A DNA stretch of 64,000 nt from the NCBI GenBank assembly GCA_973895155.1, contig OZ316891.1, positions 21,824,001 through 21,888,000 on the forward strand. Reading direction: 5' to 3'. Of this stretch, positions 24,430-34,654 are shown one piece after another. Position numbers and translations under genes: made by a program. The notes under the pieces are model-generated. The model was not told the DNA's origin, made no database searches, and saw only the letters and a list, made by a program, of their open reading frames with translations. The DNA comes from Marsupella aquatica (Eukaryota > Marchantiophyta). Numbering within the stretch: the stretch's first letter is position 1; every line of letters begins with the position of its first letter.

Positions 24430-24572
24430 GATAGACTCTACAATTTAGCAGACTGCACAGAAAGTAATATATATTTAGCATTTAAGGTACAAAGGCATTT
24501 AGATAGACTCTACAATTTAGCAGACTGCACAGAAAGTAAAATATATTTAGCATTTAAGGTACAAAGGCATTT
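24430..24572. repeat. 72-bp tandem duplication
   Basis: Two adjacent near-identical 72-bp units starting GATAGACTCTACAATTTAGC (24430 and 24502), just upstream of the PHD gene start. One visible base change (TAATATA against TAAAATA). Confidence 0.9.
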
Positions 24573-25187
24573 GCTACTGCAATGAATTGGAATGGCCACA
24601 CAAGGATGCAGAGCACACATACTTTTGGTATGTTGAGCCCACACACAAAACTGATCCCCTAATACAATTTCTCCACCAACACCTCAATTTTAATTGTGGC
24701 TATGATTCACCAAAGGAGATCTGCAACAACATTTCATGCATTTGAATCACATACAATAGTCGTGACATGTAAAACAGGCATTCTTCGAAGAGGATTGGTA
24801 TGAAGCAGTGTCATAAGGGTTGAAATTTATACATCCTAAATAGGTTATGATAGTGGCTGAGACAAATAAGTGAGGCATAAATCATTTTGCATATTATCAC
24901 ATGGCCCATTAATTCATTCAACGTTGCAATGTTCACCAGGTTAAAGCAGTCATGAAAGCAGTCTTTCAATAGAGACTTTTATGCGAGTTTGCTAGCCTCT
25001 TAAATTAGGATATTTTGCTTAGTGCAGGCATAATAGGATATAAGTTATATACTGTTGACCCTAAACCCTGGACCCAAAATTGCTCATACATCAAAATTTT
25101 AAGTAAATATCCTCTGTGTTGAAGTCAGAGTGTTAAGCTATAGGTCAATGGTATCTGGTCTGTGCATGCGGTGTGACAAGTGGTCCT
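24573..25187. other. AT-rich spacer
   Basis: No reading frame or repeat I can support. Lies between the PHD gene promoter zone and the Cys-rich frame. Confidence 0.4.
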
Positions 25188-25637
25188 CTAGAGCATGTGA
25201 TCCAAACATGTGTAGACACCAAAGTCACCGGTGGTGGGGTCTAGGAGGGCAGGACAAGTGACATCACCAGGCACACTGCAGGATGGCGAGTGGTTCCAAA
25301 TGATACATTGTGCTCTATGCAAAAATCGGCATCCAAGAGAACGGTCATCCAATTCTGGGCCAGAAGCCCTACAGGCAGGACAGTCATATTGGCAACTGTG
25401 TACACACCCTTGGCACCTAATTTGTGGCGGGTCATGTACAAGAGACACAAATACCAAGGATGTCGGGAAGGGTACTGAAGCAAGTAGAGGCCGGCTGTAG
25501 TTGTTCCTGGAAACAACAGGGTACTCAAAGTACCATGCAGACTGGGCTGGAAGGATCCCAAGTCTGACATACTCAAGGCGCAACATCTCTGCCTTGCGTG
25601 CAAGTCGCACATGTTCAGCGTTGCGGGTCCTCACCAT
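25188..25637 (-). CDS. Cys-rich putative zinc-finger protein, transposon cargo
   Basis: 149 aa, function not recognised. The N-terminal half is basic (MVRTRNAEHVRLARKAEML); the C-terminal half has CQGCVHSCQYDCPAC, then CRFLHRAQCIIWNHSPSC and CPALLD, ending VYTCLDHML. The Cys spacing and aromatic positions recall a degenerate PHD finger, similar in feel to the third finger of the adjacent PHD protein and to the orphan fragment at 13.2 kb. It could be the 5' exon of the PHD gene, an independent cargo gene, or a decayed copy. It lies inside the CACTA element on the cargo strand. Confidence 0.45.
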   Translation of the reverse strand: MVRTRNAEHVRLARKAEMLRLEYVRLGILPAQSAWYFEYPVVSRNNYSRPLLASVPFPTSLVFVSLVHDPPQIRCQGCVHSCQYDCPACRASGPELDDRSLGCRFLHRAQCIIWNHSPSCSVPGDVTCPALLDPTTGDFGVYTCLDHML

Positions 25638-28610
25638 AAGTGTTGCTTTTGTTGTGATGTCCTCTGTTCACGTCCTTTGATGAGCAAGGTGAGCAGGAGG
25701 TCGACTTGCCTCGCCAACAGCAACCACCTAAACTAATCAGTTCCCACTCAACTACAGGTCATAGTATACACATAGCATGAAACGTGCATAGTACATATTT
25801 GATTCTGAGTTTATGAGTTTCCTAAGACAAAGAGCTTGGTGATAAACCCATATTCTCGATGGACATGTATATCAATCGTATTAAAATCCTGTTTTTTCAT
25901 CCAGAAAGACCGAAAGTCTCACCTTGCAGGTTGCAGCAGAGAGAAAATTCACTGGTTGTCGTGTTGTGCAAGTGAACCTCCACTGATGCCCCCGGTGTAG
26001 CCCCTCAGATGCAGGTGACACTTACCAACTCCCAAGTTGCCTGGTCTAACAGAAAATGCTTATATCTTCAGAACTTTATAGAGCAAGTACATGATCACAT
26101 ACTTCTGGATCTATTCATATTTGGAACTCTTGCCAACTACAACTCCCATTATGCACAAGCTCACATCAACAGAGAAAGATACAGAATGCATACTTACTAG
26201 GCTCTAAGCACCTTCACTACCTTGTTGAACCCAGTCCTGAAGTCTTTTCAGCGTGTTTGTTGTGCTGTCTCCTTTGGCACCCAACACCTTAGTCCTTGAT
26301 GTAACAGAATGCAATTTTACAAGTTAGATGCTTTGGAACCTTCTATGGTCTTAGCTGAATTGATGTCATCGTAAGTGGTGAAAGACAAGGAAGACGAAAG
26401 CTGGTTGAAGAGCTGTAGACAACACACTAGCATGAAGTGCTTCAACCAATCCACTGCCAAACGGAACTCTTACACAGTCACATTCTTTCAGTAAACAGAA
26501 ACTCAGTCAAACTTTATAATCAAAGTACAGACTCTGAAGGACCAAAGGAGGATGTTGTGAGTTTCTCTGTTGTTTAATGTGTTACCCTTCTAGTTTCGAA
26601 GTTAGCAAATGCTGAATAATGTGTCTACCAGATCTTCGAAAAGAAGCCCACCACAATTAAGAACTTTGGTATCTGGGTGAGGTATCAGAGTCATACAGGT
26701 TATCCCAACATGTAGAAGAAATATCGTGAAACCACATTGAACATCGCTGTAGAGCAGATGTATGATGAGATGGCTTCTTGTCATAGAGTTCGGTTCCCTT
26801 GCATCCAGATCATCAAGACTACGACAGTCCCTGTCTCTCTGTGCAAGCGAGAAAGTACCAAGCAGTTCCATGATTCAAAGATCAAGTTCCCCTTGACGTA
26901 CCGCAAGATTCAACCTCCATCGCGAAAGCTAAAGACGACTTACAAGGCCACCAAGCCCAACACATTTGTTTGAGTTTCTAGGTCAGGATGCTTAATATAA
27001 GGAAATTCAATTTTCACTTCGTTCCCAGCTTCTACTAATTGAATATACACGAGATGGAAGCAAGAAGATAAGCCACAATCTAGCATCTTAGCCAAACACA
27101 TTCGTCCCGACAAAGCAAAACTACAATCACACAGTGCGAGTTGTGTCTGCACCGGCACCCCCAGTGAGACTGATCAGCATTTGGACTGCATCATTGTCTA
27201 GAGCTAGCAGTGGAAGGAATCAACATAGCTAGCAGTGGAAGGTGCAGTGGAGATAGCATGGGGACAGGGAAGGAAATGCAGGTTCCTTAAGCATAAATTT
27301 CCAAAAATGGAACAACAGGAAATGAAGAATAGGCACTGAAGCGGTCAACTAGACAAACGTTGTAACAAGGCAGCAAGCATTGGATTAAGAAGAAGCAAGG
27401 TTTCATCAGCAGAAGCAAGGTTTCATCAACAATGGCATTGTGAGACAAACCACTCCTTACAAATTTCTACAGACATCCTCCCCACTTGCAGCTTCTCGGC
27501 CAGGCTGGATTTCTTGTAAGACAGGTTTCTTGTAAGAAAGATTTCTTGTTTGGTGAGGAAAGATCAAAAAGCAACTGATCAATGCCTTCTTGTCATCTAG
27601 AAGAGCTGGATGCAGCCCTGTCTCACATTTAATGTTAAACTGAATGAAAGACATTATGCGCATGCACAAAAGAAAGACATGAATATAATTAAGGTAGGTT
27701 TTAAGGAGCGGAGTCAGCAGTCAGACTTAGAAAGTTCAAATTGAAGCGCCATTAGTTTGGCGTGGTCAAGAGTAAATAAATGTTGGTCAGGGATACTCAC
27801 CTCTTTTGAATGTATTACTGACTCAGCTAAGCCCAGCTAGACAGAAGTCACTCAGACCCACAAAAAAGTGAAGATCCACCTCCAAGCCGGAGCTCTATCA
27901 CTTCAGTAGAGCAGCTTCTGGACGGAACCAACTCTAATCAGCCCCACAGAACACAAATGTTAAGGCTCCAAGTCAGAGCTCACTTCAGCCGAGGTGGACA
28001 TCGCAGCTAGACCATTCAGTATAGGCAGTATGGAGCCTGAGACTACGCTCATTGTTCAGAATTGAGGTGATGAAAGTGAGTTGGCATCAGTGGATACAAT
28101 GAGAGGGGAAAAAATTCTGACCAAATCACACCTCTATAATCAGAGAGGTTCTATTTCCAGGGAACTCATTCATTGACCAGAGTAATATGGCCCACATTTA
28201 ATTAGACTATGATAGACTCTTCCTCTGCAGACTCAAACTCGAGGAACCCCCACGGATGCCAGCATATACACGAGCTAGAAGCAAGAACACAAGTCGCAAT
28301 CTAGCATCTTGGCCAAACACATTCTTCCTGGCGATAGTAACTGCAAGCAAGGGGGAGACAGGGAGAACAAGGAGAATAGGGAGGCAACTCACAATGGAGC
28401 TAGGTAGCTCATGATCAAGCAACTTGCAATTGCAGCAACAGTAGTCTTAGTAGCAAGCGATTGAGCTCCAGGAAATGACAAACCCGCAGCTGAGTCCTCA
28501 ACTGACAAAATGTTCGCCACTCGACCCTCCTTCCAACTGCAACCGCCAGATAGTAGGAATAAGATAGAGAGGTTGCAGCCTTCTCAGTGATCCAATAGCA
28601 CCTCTCTTAC
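25638..28610. other. Long non-coding interior of the CACTA element
   Basis: About 3 kb with no supported gene. Short direct repeats occur (for example GCTAGCAGTGGAAGG near 27205 and 27227, GAAGCAAGGTTTCATCA near 27395 and 27412). No coding periodicity is obvious; it may contain old insertions I cannot name. Confidence 0.4.
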
Positions 28611-28619
28611 CACCTCCGC

Positions 28620-28880
28620 TCTTAGCACATCCGCTCGCACCTCCGCTCTCAGCACCTCCTTTGGCACCTGAGCCGCTCTCAGCACCTCCGCTCGCACCTC
28701 CGCTCTCAGCACCTCCTTTGGCACCTGAGCCGCTCTCAGCACCTCCGCTCGCACCTCCGCTTGCACCACCTCCTTTGGCACCTGAGCCGCTCTCAGCACC
28801 TCCGCTCGCACCTCCGCTCGCACCACCTCCTTTGGCACCTGAGCCGCTCTCAGCACCTCTGCTCGCACCGCCGCCCAAAC
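28620..28880. repeat. 57-bp GC-rich minisatellite
   Basis: Four main units, each with ACCTCCTTTGGCACCTGAGC starting at 28654, 28711, 28768 and 28825 (period exactly 57 = 19 codons), plus partial units at both ends. Minus-strand translation is Gly/Ser/Ala repeats (GGAESGSGAKGG). All six frames stay open as a result of the period, so I do not call a gene. Confidence 0.9.
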
Positions 28881-30049
28881 TGAAGCTACGTAGCAATCCT
28901 CAGCAGTGTGTGACAGAAGCACTCCACTCCAGCTCCACTCCGCTCGAGCTCCACTCCAGCTGCTCTCCGCTCGTAGCTCCTCGGCCAGACCGGCGGCCAG
29001 AGCAGCTCCCAAATTGCAGCTCCTGCCCGCCCACAGCTCCTCCCAGTCCTAGAGCTCGTCGTCCACTGCAGCTCACCTCTCCACTCCGCAAGCCGGTCGC
29101 CCTCTCAGCTTGAATGCTCTAGAGCTTTGAAGGTAAACCTTCAAGCTCCAAGCACAAAACTCCCCTACGCGAAGGAACTGCCCCGATCACGAAGCACACT
29201 CCCCACTTTGTGAGACCACGCACAATGTGACAACCTTCAGGCACGACGAATGTCCCCGTAATGGACAAGTGAGTTTTTCTGAAACAAAACCCTCCGAGTT
29301 CCCACGCACATTGAACTGAACTTTGCATTCTGCTGGCGTGTTTAAACCCTAAACAAAACCCGCGCACCCTAAACTCGTGTCCAAAGGCACACTCCCGCAC
29401 AAAGCATACCTTAACACTTAGTGACACTTAGTGAACCAAACCCAATGAGCCTCGACCACTTTGCGTTGACATGAGCCGTTGATACACATGTTAGTACCCT
29501 AAAGCAAATTGGACACGACACTTTGTGAGCAAAGATTAAATGAACGCAACTGTAACCTCTTAGAACGCAACTGTAAATTAACCCTTACACATGCCACTTA
29601 GGGAGGGTGGACAAAGAATGGGGGCCAGACACTACTTTAGCCCTGAATTGAAAATGATATCACCCCAATATTCTTGTCAAAGTTGCCCATGAACTCTAAG
29701 GAATCCATTGAGCAGCATAAGACTTACTATTATAGAGGCAAGTACTCCCATGCACGTTTAATTAGGCTAGCTAGGATAACTAGCTACAATGCTCTTGACA
29801 TGAAGACATTTAACTAGTTCTGCAACCCTAAACCCCCATTCCTTCTATGTGCACCTAGTGCTCCCGACTCCGCAAGTTGCAAGTCAAGGGTTGTAAATGG
29901 AACATTCCGTGATGTCTAGAGTGCATGTAATCCTTCTTGCACTCTATTTCAGAATGCCGTAATGGAGAGTAGCTTATTCAACTTACATATGACTGCCCTA
30001 CTAGTGTTACAATTGCTACTTTATCAGAAGTTGTAGGAATGACTTTCAC
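28881..30049. other. Spacer inside the right end of the CACTA element
   Basis: A CT/GC-rich stretch to about 29110, then AT-rich. No supported gene. A duplicated ACACTTAGTG lies near 29414. Confidence 0.4.
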
Positions 30050-30180
30050 AAATATCCCCCAAAAATCAGTTGATAAAATGTAACAACAATGACTCCCCTA
30101 AACTTGGAGTCATGTATTTTTGAAAGTCTCCCTAAAGTCACAAAGCATAGGGTCTCAAAAGGGGACGTTTTCTTCTAGTG
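30050..30180. repeat. CACTA right terminus and subterminal repeats
   Basis: Ends TTTTCTTCTAGTG at 30180, the inverse of CACTAGAAGAA. Upstream are TGACTCC, GGAGTCA, AAAGTCA and AAAGTC motifs of the same kind as at the left end. GAG follows at 30181. Confidence 0.85.
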
Positions 30181-30183
30181 GAG

Positions 30184-30335
30184 ATATTAGGATCATATGT
30201 CGTAAGAAAACTAATTTTCGTGATGTGTTGGTCCGCAAATATGGTGAAGTATGGTTTAACAGTATTTTAGTTTCACCTGAACCTTTCTTAATACCCACTA
30301 CCCTTGTTACTAGAATTATCATTTTGATTTTAGTG
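30184..30335 (+). pseudogene. Leader ORF 2, 3' part (continuation of 4473-4524)
   Basis: Continues the frame broken at 4524: DIRIICRKKTNFRDVLVRKY, then GEVWFNSIL. It matches the related minus-strand frame (DIRFVTRPKVAAKEAIVRRY). After about 30300 the match weakens, and near 30336 the sequence joins the inverted element B, so the 3' part of element A is missing. Confidence 0.75.
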
Positions 30336-30341
30336 TAGAAC

Positions 30342-30533
30342 TTATGAGCATGCAAAGTTAACTTCATAAGAGCGAACATGCTCCGTGGATGAAAGCACAA
30401 CATCATAACCCTTTTTTCCATACCTACGGACTATTGCCTCCTTGGCAGCTACCTTGGGTCGAGTTACAAAACGAATATCTCCCAACGAGAAAGAAACGGG
30501 AGGCTCATCGGAGGGAAGTTTGTTGAGATCCAT
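30342..30533 (-). pseudogene. Leader ORF 2 of retrotransposon B
   Basis: 63 aa starting MDLNKLPSDEPPVSFSLGD, homologous to the split ORF of element A. It starts 1 base after the stop of ORF 1 (30535), in a different frame, the same tight arrangement as in element A. The C-terminus is probably truncated by the junction at about 30336. Confidence 0.6.
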
Positions 30534-30534
30534 C

Positions 30535-30768
30535 TCAATACAAGATAAAAATTGTGCAAGCCCAATCCTGCCTGTAAACTACATAAGGGTATACAATTGG
30601 CTCTATTGAATTTAATACCGCAGTTGCAAATGTTTCTCCAAAGTGAAAAGTCATATGCTGGCGCATTATCTCTTTTTGGAGTACATGAATTTTAATAAGG
30701 AAAGGATTAGGGAGAGGAAGAATAGGTACTGGTCTGGGCATTATCGTACTATCAAATATTCCATCCAA
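30535..30768 (-). other. Leader ORF 1 of retrotransposon B
   Basis: 77 aa, homologous in its last 43 residues to 4337-4468 (MRQHMTFHFGETFATAV, then EPIVYPYVVYRQDWAC). Conserved at protein level between two diverged copies. Product unknown; no zinc knuckle or capsid motif seen. Confidence 0.55.
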
Positions 30769-30918
30769 CTAATTTTCATTCTAATGACAAGAGATAGAAT
30801 CATTCAACAAAAAGATCATCCATTTCAAACAAATATCATGCATTGAGTTAACTCTAAGTATATACATGCAGATGTTTATCTTAATAGGTTGATCTTCTTT
30901 TGAATGAAAATACTATCT

Positions 30919-31181
30919 GAAGGTCCAACTCATACAAAATACCTCTGGCCGAGCCGAAGCTCTAAGCAAGAGTGCATGAGTGGGTCTACTTCATAAGGAT
31001 TTCACCCAAAAGGGAGCATATGATGTCAAGGCATTGTTGAGCACTTTCCAACTCTTTAGAACTTAATAACCATCTCCTATCAAATGACAACACTTTCTGA
31101 AGGTCCGACTCATACAAAATATCCCTGGCCGAGCCGAAGCTCTAAGCAAGAGTGCATGAGTGGGTCTACTTCATAAGGGTT
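30919..31181 (-). repeat. 82-bp direct repeats inside LTR B
   Basis: Two copies (30919-31000 and 31100-31181, spacing 181) share long identical blocks such as GGCCGAGCCGAAGCTCTAAG. They sit downstream of the TATA box, where LTR A has its own, different pair of direct repeats. Confidence 0.85.
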
Positions 31182-31389
31182 ATATTCATAGAAGAGATCA
31201 TCAAATCCAATGGATTTTTAAGACTTCACAACTTAGTTGATGAAAAATGGGGAGTGAGGGGAGAGAGCCCATCTCCTCTTTATTTATAATGCTCACACCT
31301 CAAGCACACGGATCAAGCATGGCACACGGATGGAAGCCATGTGTCACACATCCAAGGCAAGTAAGTGTGCTAGTACTATAGTTACGTGA

Positions 31390-31690
31390 GTGGAGCAACT
31401 GTAGACAGTACACTATAGTATGCACACTGTAGATCGTACACTATAGCATGCATACTGTAGATCGTACACTGTAACATGCACATTGTAGATTGTACACTGT
31501 AGCATGCACACTGTAGATCGTACACTGTAGCATGTACACTGTAGCATGCACACTGTAGATCGTACACTGTAGGTCTTGCACTGTAGCATGCACACTGTAG
31601 ATCGAACAATATAGTATGCATACTGTAGACCGTGTACTGTAGCATGCACACTGTAGGTTGTGCACTGTAGCATGCACACTATAGACTGCA
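31390..31690. repeat. Minisatellite in U3 of LTR B
   Basis: About eleven units of 26-30 bp built on CACTGTAGATCGTACACTGT and GCATGCACAC, each with a GCATGC palindrome. It occupies the same place in the LTR as the unrelated minisatellite of LTR A. Confidence 0.9.
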
Positions 31691-31833
31691 TATGCGAGAA
31701 TTTAAACTACTATCCTATACTACTAAGCTATACTTAGGAGGAACTTACTAAACAAAGAATCCCCACGACAACGGCCATGCATGCTGATCGCTATACATGT
31801 GAACTCGATGTAAGTGCTCTAGCTACAACTTGT

Positions 31834-33923
31834 CTACATCGAACTAGAAAGGAGTGTTCCTGCCCCTCCTTGCCTTCTTCCCCTTGGCCTTCTCCTTGCC
31901 CTTGTGTGCTCTTGGGGGGGTGCAACCTGGACTTCCTCCTCCTCTTGGTCACCCTCATCCTCATCCTCATCCCCACCTCCACCGCCCTGGCTTGCCGCGC
32001 TACCACCCCCAGCACCACTGGAACGTGCTGATGCAAATGACTGGTCTCCAGTGCTAGTTGGCTTGGCTTGAGTAGCAGGAGCTGTGCTCCCCTCCCCTGT
32101 CCCCTCCACATCCTCATCACTACTATCGGTGCCACCCTCGGTATGGGAGTCACCATCCTCCCCTCCCTGCTTCCATTAGCAAACCAGGGTGTCTGTTAGT
32201 CTCATATTCTTTACAAGTGTGAACAAATGAGATATTCATTCAAAATTGCAATGAATGTAATAACCTAAAAATTCTCACCAATAATTCATCAACTTGCTGA
32301 AAGAGATGCTCCTTCCCATGTTTCTGGCCCACCTCCATCTCAGCCGCCGTAATCTTCCTCTTGTACCTCTTGTACTAAGCCAAAACAAAACCAGCACAAT
32401 TGGGTTAACACCAACCCATAACCCGATTCACATGGCTTCTAAAAATTAGGGGGTTTGTTGGGGCTGGTGGGGTGGTGCATCAAGGTTTTGGGGTTATGGA
32501 GGGTGGCATATATGGGGAAGACCCTCAAAGAACACTTAAACGATCGGAAAATTTAAAAATTCAAATTTTTGAAATTTTGCGAAGGCGCCAGCTTCGCAAT
32601 CATAAGGACAATTACGTTTGCGAAGCTGGTTGCGATGCGAACGTCTTCGCAATGCCTTCGCAAACGTAAGCAAAAAAAGGGCATAATAAGGTTTGCGAAG
32701 GATTTGCGAAGCTACCCGCATCGCAAATGTATCGCAAACTCTGTCATGGCAAAAACCCGAGAGGGAAGCAACTGTACGTGACCTAATCTGACACAACAAG
32801 TCTAATTGTAACTACTTGGTGGAAATGCAAGAAAGAGTTGGCTCATTGCAGGTGTGTTGGAATAGGAATTGGAGTAGCAAGAAGTCAAGGGAGGAGAGGG
32901 AGGTGCACTCACGAATGCTGCTTTGAGGCCGGGGAGGCCACCTTGACCCAGCCTGTGGGTGATGTTGGGCTTGTCTCGGACTCGCTTAGCTGCCTTCAGG
33001 AACTTGTTGGGTGGATCGCCTACTTCTGCTACAACCTGCTGGAGCTGGGCTACCTTCTGCTCCATCACCTTCAGGTCCCGGTCAGACTTCCCGGCCTACT
33101 TTGCCCTTCGAGCCTTTGCCAGCTTCTCTGTGAAATCATTGAGGAGCCTGGCTGCTTTCAACTTCACCTCTGTCTGGTAGAAGGCCTGCCAGATATCTTC
33201 TGAGAATTGCAGCGGCCTCTGCAAATTCTTATACTCCTCCAAATCTCTAAGGTGAGACCTGATCTTCATTCTATCATGGTATCTAGCTTGTGACATGGAG
33301 TTTGAAATTTTGTTAGCAAGCCACTGTGAATCCATCTCTCCTCCATTTCGAAATGCATCTTTCACCTGATTGATGACTCACTTCTGCTCTGCCTTTGAGC
33401 GAGTGCCCCACTCGACTCCTCTTGCAAAATTTGTGGATACAATGTGCCTGATTGTGCTCTTGGCCCCATTGTAAGCAAGCTCGGTGGGAATCCCCTCATC
33501 CTCTAAAGTAATCAGAGGCAGCTTCCTCCTTGCTGCCTCCTTCTTTCTTTGCTCCTCCCTCTGTTTCCTGATCAGGTCTCTCTCATCTTTCCTCCTCTTC
33601 TTTTCCAATGCTTGAGGCGAGAGCACTCCAGCTTGAGCTCTCTCGTCCCTCTTTCGCTTCCTCTCAGCAGCCGTCTGCTCTGCTGCCTTCCTTGCATCCT
33701 CCTCCACTGCTGCTTGCCCTGCAGTGAGACCTGCTTGCAAGGCTTGGCCCAGAAGGGCACTCAATGATGCCAGCCCTGTTGGACTGGTGAAATCAATTTG
33801 ACTCAACTGTGCAACCAAAAAATGCTCATCCACAATCGCCTTCAATCGATTCCCCCCCCCTCGGTTGCCTCCGCTGCTGCCAGAAGCTCCTCCATCACCA
33901 CCAGTCCCCTCTTCGCTCGCCAT
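31834..33923 (-). pseudogene. Multi-exon TNPA-like candidate (charged coiled-coil protein), broken
   Basis: Likely start MASEEGTGGDGG at 33923. The long exon runs to about 32890: Ala/Gly-rich head, Lys/Glu/Arg-rich helix (KKRRKDERDLIRKQREEQ), then a region with conserved-looking Trp (WGTRSK, SQWLANKI, DIWQAFY). Two in-frame stops (TGA 33378-33380, TAG 33096-33098) lie in an otherwise continuous frame; each is one C-to-T step from a sense codon. Further exons appear at about 32365-32280 (YKRYKRKITAAEMEVGQKHG) and 32165-31834 (acidic, DEDEDEGDQEEEE), with plausible splice borders. The middle recalls the transposase_24 region of CACTA second proteins, but weakly. It may belong to the CACTA system on its right or be a separate relic. 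Confidence 0.5.
32575..32745. repeat. TTGCGAAG / CTTCGCAA motif cluster 1
   Basis: At least seven copies of the 8-mer in both orientations within 170 bp, inside the presumed intron of the 31.8-33.9 kb gene. Confidence 0.8.
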
Positions 33924-34024
33924 CGCTCCGCCCTTGCCCTCGTTGCTCTCCTCAGGCCTGAATGAACTGAATCCGCCTTGTCCGCGCTCGGCAATCCATA
34001 AGGATTCAAAATATTGGGCTTTGC

Positions 34025-34125
34025 GATTCGTTTCGCATCGCAGTTTGCGATGCATCGGCCTTCGCAAAAAGCTTCGCAAATTCTATCTTTGCGAAGCTTC
34101 AAGATTCGCAAAAGCCTTTGCTATT
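34025..34125. repeat. TTGCGAAG / CTTCGCAA motif cluster 2
   Basis: Three full 8-mers plus near copies in 100 bp, directly upstream of the likely start of the minus-strand gene. Same motif as clusters 1 and 3. Confidence 0.75.
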
Positions 34126-34650
34126 TGGTTTTGCCATAACCCCCGTCTCGCATGCGTATTTGATGTGTTGTTAGGGATACTAAGGGGGCTTATGAACATT
34201 AAATGGGGTAGATGTAGAGGATTATGTTGCATTTTAGTGGGATGTGATGAGATAAGGATTGGGGGGGTTAGAAAATTGAAGGAGTTATATTGCAGGGTAA
34301 GAGGAGGGGGTTTGGCCTGGTTAGGGGAGGGTTTCTTTTGTGAAGGTTGGGCTTAGATTGGCTTAGATACGAGGGGTTTTATGTTTTGGGTTTGCAGGGG
34401 GGTTTTATTTATGAAGGTTGGGGTTATATGTATTGGAGGGTAAGAGCTAGGAGGGGTTTTATGTTTTGGGTTTTGGGGTTTAGGCCAACTTAGGAGGGTT
34501 TGAAAGAGAGGTTTCAGTTTTATAGTATCTTGGGTTACTTTTATGGTATCTTAGGAGGGTAACCAAGAGGGGTGGCATATAATTATGGTAGAGAGAAGCA
34601 TAGGATGGTTGAAGGGAATTGACCATTTAGGTTTTTGCTAACTTCATTGG
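34126..34650. other. G/T-rich spacer
   Basis: Strongly G+T-rich on +, with degenerate AGGGGTTTTATGTTTTGGGTTT repeats. No supported gene. Confidence 0.5.
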
Positions 34651-34654
34651 CTTA

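Larger units (their letters stand above)
4525..30180 (-). mobile_element. CACTA (En/Spm) transposon with cargo genes; internal duplication probably an assembly artefact
   Basis: Both ends begin CACTAGAAGAA (the right end read on minus) and share a TGAGACC motif about 13-15 bases further in; both are flanked by GAG. All identified genes are on minus: cargo, TNP2, then TNPA-like, ending at the left terminus. The first 8.54 kb occurs twice (4525-13067, 13388-21930), the copies separated by 100 N and 220 unrelated bases. If the copies represent one, the element is about 16.8 kb. TNP2 and the TNPA-like gene are open with clean introns, so it may be recently active. The 13388 copy has a different left flank (ACA), so part of the scaffold may come from another locus. 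Confidence 0.88.
30840..31770 (-). mobile_element. LTR of retrotransposon B (inverted relative of the 3631 LTR)
   Basis: Read on minus it starts TGTCGTGGGG at 31770 and carries a U3 minisatellite (31390-31690). It then shares GTACTAGCACAC, ATAAATAAAG and CTCCCCTCA blocks with the LTR at 3631, with TATAAATAA at 31288-31280. The inner end near 30840 is approximate. No pol of this element remains in the window: it is an LTR plus leader only. Confidence 0.65.

Noticed and set aside
26602-26871. 89-codon minus frame in the CACTA interior
   Set aside because: No similarity, no splice or start support; length expected by chance.
28584-29113. Pro- and Ala/Glu-rich frames of up to 150 codons on both strands
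   Set aside because: Created by a 57-bp repeat whose period is a multiple of three; no start context, introns or conservation.
31382-31691. Three overlapping Cys/Tyr-rich minus frames
   Set aside because: Translation of the LTR minisatellite in all frames.
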